From the NCBI GenBank assembly GCA_900765165.1, contig CAAFQR010000114.1:1-14357 (forward strand): 14,357 nt of DNA, written 5' to 3'. The translations under genes were made by a program, and so were the position numbers. Position 1 is the first letter of the stretch; every line of letters begins with the position of its first letter. This document shows positions 13,999-14,357 of this stretch, piece after piece. The stretch is from Veillonellaceae bacterium. GTDB taxonomy: Bacteria > Bacillota > Negativicutes > Veillonellales > Veillonellaceae. The notes under the pieces were generated by a model. The model had not been told where the DNA came from, did not search any database, and worked only from the letters and a program-made list of their open reading frames with translations.

Positions 13999-14091
13999 TA
14001 GCCGATGCTACATTTTTTACGAATAGTAATTATCTGTAACCTTATATGGCTCCTGTTAAGGCGAGTCTGTAAGTAGAAAAGGACAACGACT

Positions 14092-14196
14092 ATGCCTCAT
14101 TTGAAAATACGTGGTGTGTCGCGAGACGCCGATTGTTGCGTCATTTTCTTCCCTATGAAGGGTTCGGATTATTGCGATAACGGCGAGTGGTACTAG
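14092..14196 (+). pseudogene. Short ORF resembling an internally deleted DUF1904 gene
   Basis: An ATG with AAAGGA 8-9 bases upstream opens a 34-codon frame ending in TAG. Its first residues, MPHLKIRGVSR, look like the start of DUF1904 proteins. Its last part, VIFFPMKGSDYCDNGEWY, looks like their C-terminal end (VIFxxL...YYENGEHF). Intact members are about 100 residues, so about 65 middle residues would be missing, in frame. This comparison is from memory of the family, not a search. It could instead be an intact small gene or a chance ORF. The 408 bases between the siroheme gene and sfsA contain the promoter and dyads of that operon and this ORF; I see nothing else convincing. Confidence 0.4.
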
Positions 14197-14277
14197 TTTG
14201 TTAGCTTCAAGGTAGTATGGCAAAATTGGGACTGGCGCGATGCAGTGTGGCGTCGGTTTTCTAGAGTGGAGTGAATT

Positions 14278-14357
14278 ATGAAAGTTTTATATGATACGGT
14301 GCTACACGGCGAGTACGTGCGGCGCCCGAATCGATTTGTAGTCGTAGTGAATGTTGA
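14278..14357 (+). CDS. sfsA: SfsA family protein, N-terminal fragment cut by the window edge
   Basis: The 26 visible residues, MKVLYDTVLHGEYVRRPNRF and then VVVVNV, match the N-terminal strand-and-loop of SfsA proteins, where an RxxRF-type motif (here RRPNRF) follows a short G-x-(F/Y)-V segment. SfsA is named for sugar fermentation stimulation in E. coli and has an OB-like fold plus a nuclease-like domain; its physiological role is poorly defined. TGGAG (14267-14271) lies 6 bases before the ATG. The frame is open to the end of the window, and the catalytic part is outside it. Confidence 0.72.
   Translation, partial: MKVLYDTVLHGEYVRRPNRFVVVVNV

Noticed and set aside
13998..14018. GTAGC/GCTAC hairpin with a T-run as a plus-strand terminator
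   Set aside because: The stem is 5 pairs and no plus-strand gene ends upstream of it; an operator role on the minus strand fits better.
14218..14265. 15-codon ORF between the DUF1904-like ORF and sfsA
   Set aside because: It is too short, has a weak ribosome binding site and no recognisable sequence.

Overview
The window reads as chromosomal DNA from an anaerobic, diderm member of the Firmicutes, most plausibly a Negativicutes (Veillonella/Dialister/Megasphaera type). The genes have strong AAGGAGG-type ribosome binding sites and Firmicutes-style Soj/Spo0J, DUF4446 and GerW/DUF2953 proteins. They sit beside an OmpH/Skp-like exported protein, which is typical of organisms with an outer membrane. 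An [FeFe]-hydrogenase maturase (HydF), a siroheme/Fe-S protein and B12-dependent methionine synthesis fit strict anaerobiosis. The genus is an inference; nothing here fixes it.

Layout, left to right. (1) About 56-3363, plus strand: a metH-metF pair for making methyl-folate and methionine, closed by a strong terminator (3443-3480). (2) 3480-3660: an AT-rich intergenic stretch with a cluster of parS-like sites, then an extended -10 promoter and overlapping parA (soj) and parB (spo0J) genes. (3) 5441-5694: a gap holding three hairpin-like repeats whose core also occurs inside the 3' end of parB and inside hydF. (4) 5695-8532: hydF, a membrane-anchored DUF4446 protein and a membrane-anchored M23 endopeptidase, ended by a terminator (8597-8630). 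(5) 8836-11715: a corrinoid adenosyltransferase behind a leader with nested inverted repeats, a DUF2953 protein paired with a GerW/YtfJ-family protein, and a Skp/OmpH-like protein with its own promoter and terminator. (6) 11860-13998, minus strand: a three-gene operon with its own promoter and terminator, encoding a small siroheme-type reductase half-domain fused to DUF1858, an uncharacterised 222-residue protein and a small cupin. (7) 13999-14357: a short ORF that looks like an internally deleted DUF1904 gene, then the start of sfsA, cut by the window edge.

Functional threads: MetH needs methylcobalamin, and the corrinoid adenosyltransferase makes adenosylcobalamin from the same corrinoid pool. 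ParA, ParB and the parS-like cluster form a chromosome-segregation module. The DUF4446 and M23 proteins downstream concern the envelope, and hydF is the metabolic odd one out between them. Most genes belong to known families. The least explained parts are the minus-strand redox operon with its unknown middle gene, the hairpin repeats after parB, and the inverted-repeat leader before the adenosyltransferase gene. I saw no tRNA, rRNA, CRISPR array, insertion sequence or recognisable riboswitch.
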